From Pseudomonadales bacterium (lineage in GTDB: Bacteria; Pseudomonadota; Gammaproteobacteria; Pseudomonadales; Azotimanducaceae), in the NCBI GenBank assembly GCA_029246605.1, contig JAQWMV010000153.1, positions 1 through 39,403 on the forward strand: 39,403 bases of DNA, given 5' to 3'. Made by a program: the position numbers and the translations under genes. Positions 38,460-39,403 of this stretch are shown here, piece by piece. The notes under the pieces were generated by a model that made no database searches, had not been told where the DNA came from, and saw only the letters and a list, made by a program, of their open reading frames with translations. Numbering within the stretch: the stretch's first letter is position 1; every line of letters begins with the position of its first letter.

Positions 38460-38738
38460 GATAATCAACGAAAGCGATCCAGGCACCGTTTTATACCTTT
38501 TCCCAAGCGGGATGTTGTTCGGATGTGTGTTGCTGCAGATCACCTCGATGTACACGGTAATAACCGGTTTCGAGAACTATGCAGACTGATGCAGAGCGTT
38601 TTTCATTTTGAGTACCACGACAAGCTGGAAGCTCTAAAGAATAGTTACATGACCTTCGATCTCTTCTGCAAACCGGTCGCCGAAGATGTGGAGGTGTGGT
38701 TTGGTCTGGCTGCATGGCTGGGCTGCCAAAGCAACTGA
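38460..38738 (+). pseudogene. DUF3754 (TMEM143-like) N-terminal fragment
   Basis: The frame reads RHRFIPFPKRDVVRMCVAAD and then RFRELCRLMQSVFHFEYHDKLEALKNSY, followed by MTFD. This resembles the N-terminus of DUF3754 proteins (HFIPI-K-DL, a helix, then FHFEYH-RLE-LK--Y-PFD). After MTFD the resemblance stops and the frame closes at 38738. No ATG, GTG or TTG precedes the homologous part in frame, and the first ATG at 38523 lies inside it. It therefore looks like a truncated remnant joined to unrelated sequence. The family function is unknown. Confidence 0.45.
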
Positions 38739-38964
38739 GTCCATACACTGGTTGATCTATGGCGGCGGATTCTATGGCTTTTTCAAAATGAAATCGTGGA
38801 TGTTCCCCTGGGCTGCAATCTATGTCGCGCAGGTTGCCATTGCGATGTTCCTGTGGCCCATCCTCAACGACGGGGGTAGTGTGGGCGGGGGTATTGTTGC
38901 CGGTGCCGTATTTGTGCTCCTCGGGATTGCGCTATGGCTGGCCAAGGATGATTTTCGTCATTAG
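38686..38964 (+). CDS. Small membrane protein, unrecognised
   Basis: A 92-codon frame overlapping the end of the DUF3754 fragment. At least two hydrophobic segments are visible (MFPWAAIYVAQVAIAMFLWP and GGGIVAGAVFVLLGIALWLA), with a possible third near SIHWLIYGGGFYGFF. No ribosome binding site precedes the ATG at 38686, and the first codons look out of character, so the true start may be lost or lie at 38790. Phage terminase sequence follows, so a phage origin is possible. I do not recognise the family. Confidence 0.4.
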   Translation: MWRCGLVWLHGWAAKATESIHWLIYGGGFYGFFKMKSWMFPWAAIYVAQVAIAMFLWPILNDGGSVGGGIVAGAVFVLLGIALWLAKDDFRH

Positions 38965-38972
38965 TTGGGTAG

Positions 38973-39403
38973 ACCGAGACGGTCTTCGGCACTGAACATG
39001 TCTCCTCCCCAGCTTACAAGAGTCTACTGGCCCAGGAGCTTATCAAAATATACAACGCCTGCACGCTCTTGTTGGGCAACCCAACAAGGTCCAGTGGATT
39101 CTTTTTCGACACGCACCACCGCCAAGCTGGTGAATGGTGGACGCGCAAGGTGAGCTGCGTTGACAGCCCCAGGGTCAGCGACGAATACGTCCGCGAGATG
39201 TCAATCCGCTACGGAGATCAATCTAATGCATATCGCGTCAGGGTGCTGGGTGAGTTCCCTGTAACGGATGATGACACGATTATCGGGCTGGAGCTCTGTC
39301 AGAGCGCTATGGACCGGGAGGTCGAGGTGCTCGAGGACGAGCCCATTGTTTGGGGCCTTGACGTTGCCCGATTTGGTTCTGCCAGCAGCGTGCTCTGCAA
39401 GCG
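38973..39403 (+). pseudogene. Phage terminase large-subunit fragment, runs off the window
   Basis: The frame is open from 38973 to the window end. It reads ELIKIYNACTLLLGNPTRSS then GFFFDTHHRQAGEW, the end of the packaging ATPase domain. It continues VSDEYVREMSIRYGDQSNAY then RVRVLGEFP, and IVWGLDVARFGS, whose aspartate starts the RNase H-like nuclease domain. There is no start and the Walker A half is missing, so the gene is 5'-truncated. The 3' part is beyond the window. It suggests a prophage remnant or a contig-end chimera. Confidence 0.7.

Overview
The window reads as a chromosomal segment of a gammaproteobacterium. The evidence is gene order as well as gene content. polA next to ysxC and cytochrome c4, cyaY / lptM-lysA-dapF-DUF484-xerC-yigB, argH-algZ-algR-hemC-hemD-hemX-hemY, and trxA-rho all match arrangements known from Pseudomonas, E. 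coli and relatives. Most genes are core housekeeping genes. I see no tRNA, rRNA, CRISPR array or intact mobile element. I cannot name the genus.

Layout. 1-5.4 kb: 5' part of a DUF2782 gene, polA, ysxC, cytochrome c4, dsbA, ihfB. 5.4-10.1 kb: an atypical IMP dehydrogenase-like enzyme, cytochrome c5, an interrupted comM, and glnK with a textbook nitrogen-control promoter (two NtrC sites and a sigma-54 site). 10.2-17.9 kb: thrC, then the yigB-xerC-DUF484-dapF-lysA-lptM block on the minus strand, divergent cyaY, and argH. 17.9-23.9 kb: the AlgZ/AlgR two-component pair (algZ frameshifted, algR with a short internal deletion) followed by the hemCDXY cluster. 23.9-35.5 kb: a flavin reductase, rho, trxA, hemB, a luciferase-like monooxygenase, an ABC-F ATPase, an interrupted DUF4124 gene, dsbB, acpH, gshA, hslR, cysQ. 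35.55-36.48 kb: a gene-poor stretch with a hairpin-rich part and a LexA-box-like palindrome. 36.5-38.4 kb: rpoD, interrupted by an in-frame amber codon. 38.4-39.4 kb: gene fragments, ending in a phage terminase large-subunit piece that runs off the window.

The genes cover DNA repair (polA), transcription (rpoD, rho), nucleoid structure (ihfB), periplasmic disulfide formation (dsbA and dsbB), haem synthesis (hemB, C, D, X, Y) and lysine, threonine and arginine synthesis (dapF, lysA, thrC, argH). They also cover glutathione and redox balance (gshA, trxA) and respiration (cytochromes c4 and c5).

Three things stand out. (1) PolA keeps its 5' nuclease and polymerase motifs, but the aspartates and tyrosine of its 3'-5' proofreading site are replaced. 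(2) At least four genes are broken by single events: amber codons in rpoD and comM, an opal codon in a DUF4124 gene, and a homopolymer frameshift in algZ. TAG is also the stop codon of many intact genes here, so wholesale TAG reassignment is not supported. Sequencing or assembly error is the leading explanation, but an amber codon in rpoD needs checking. (3) The region before rpoD lacks the usual rpsU-dnaG neighbours and holds a structured non-coding island of unknown identity.
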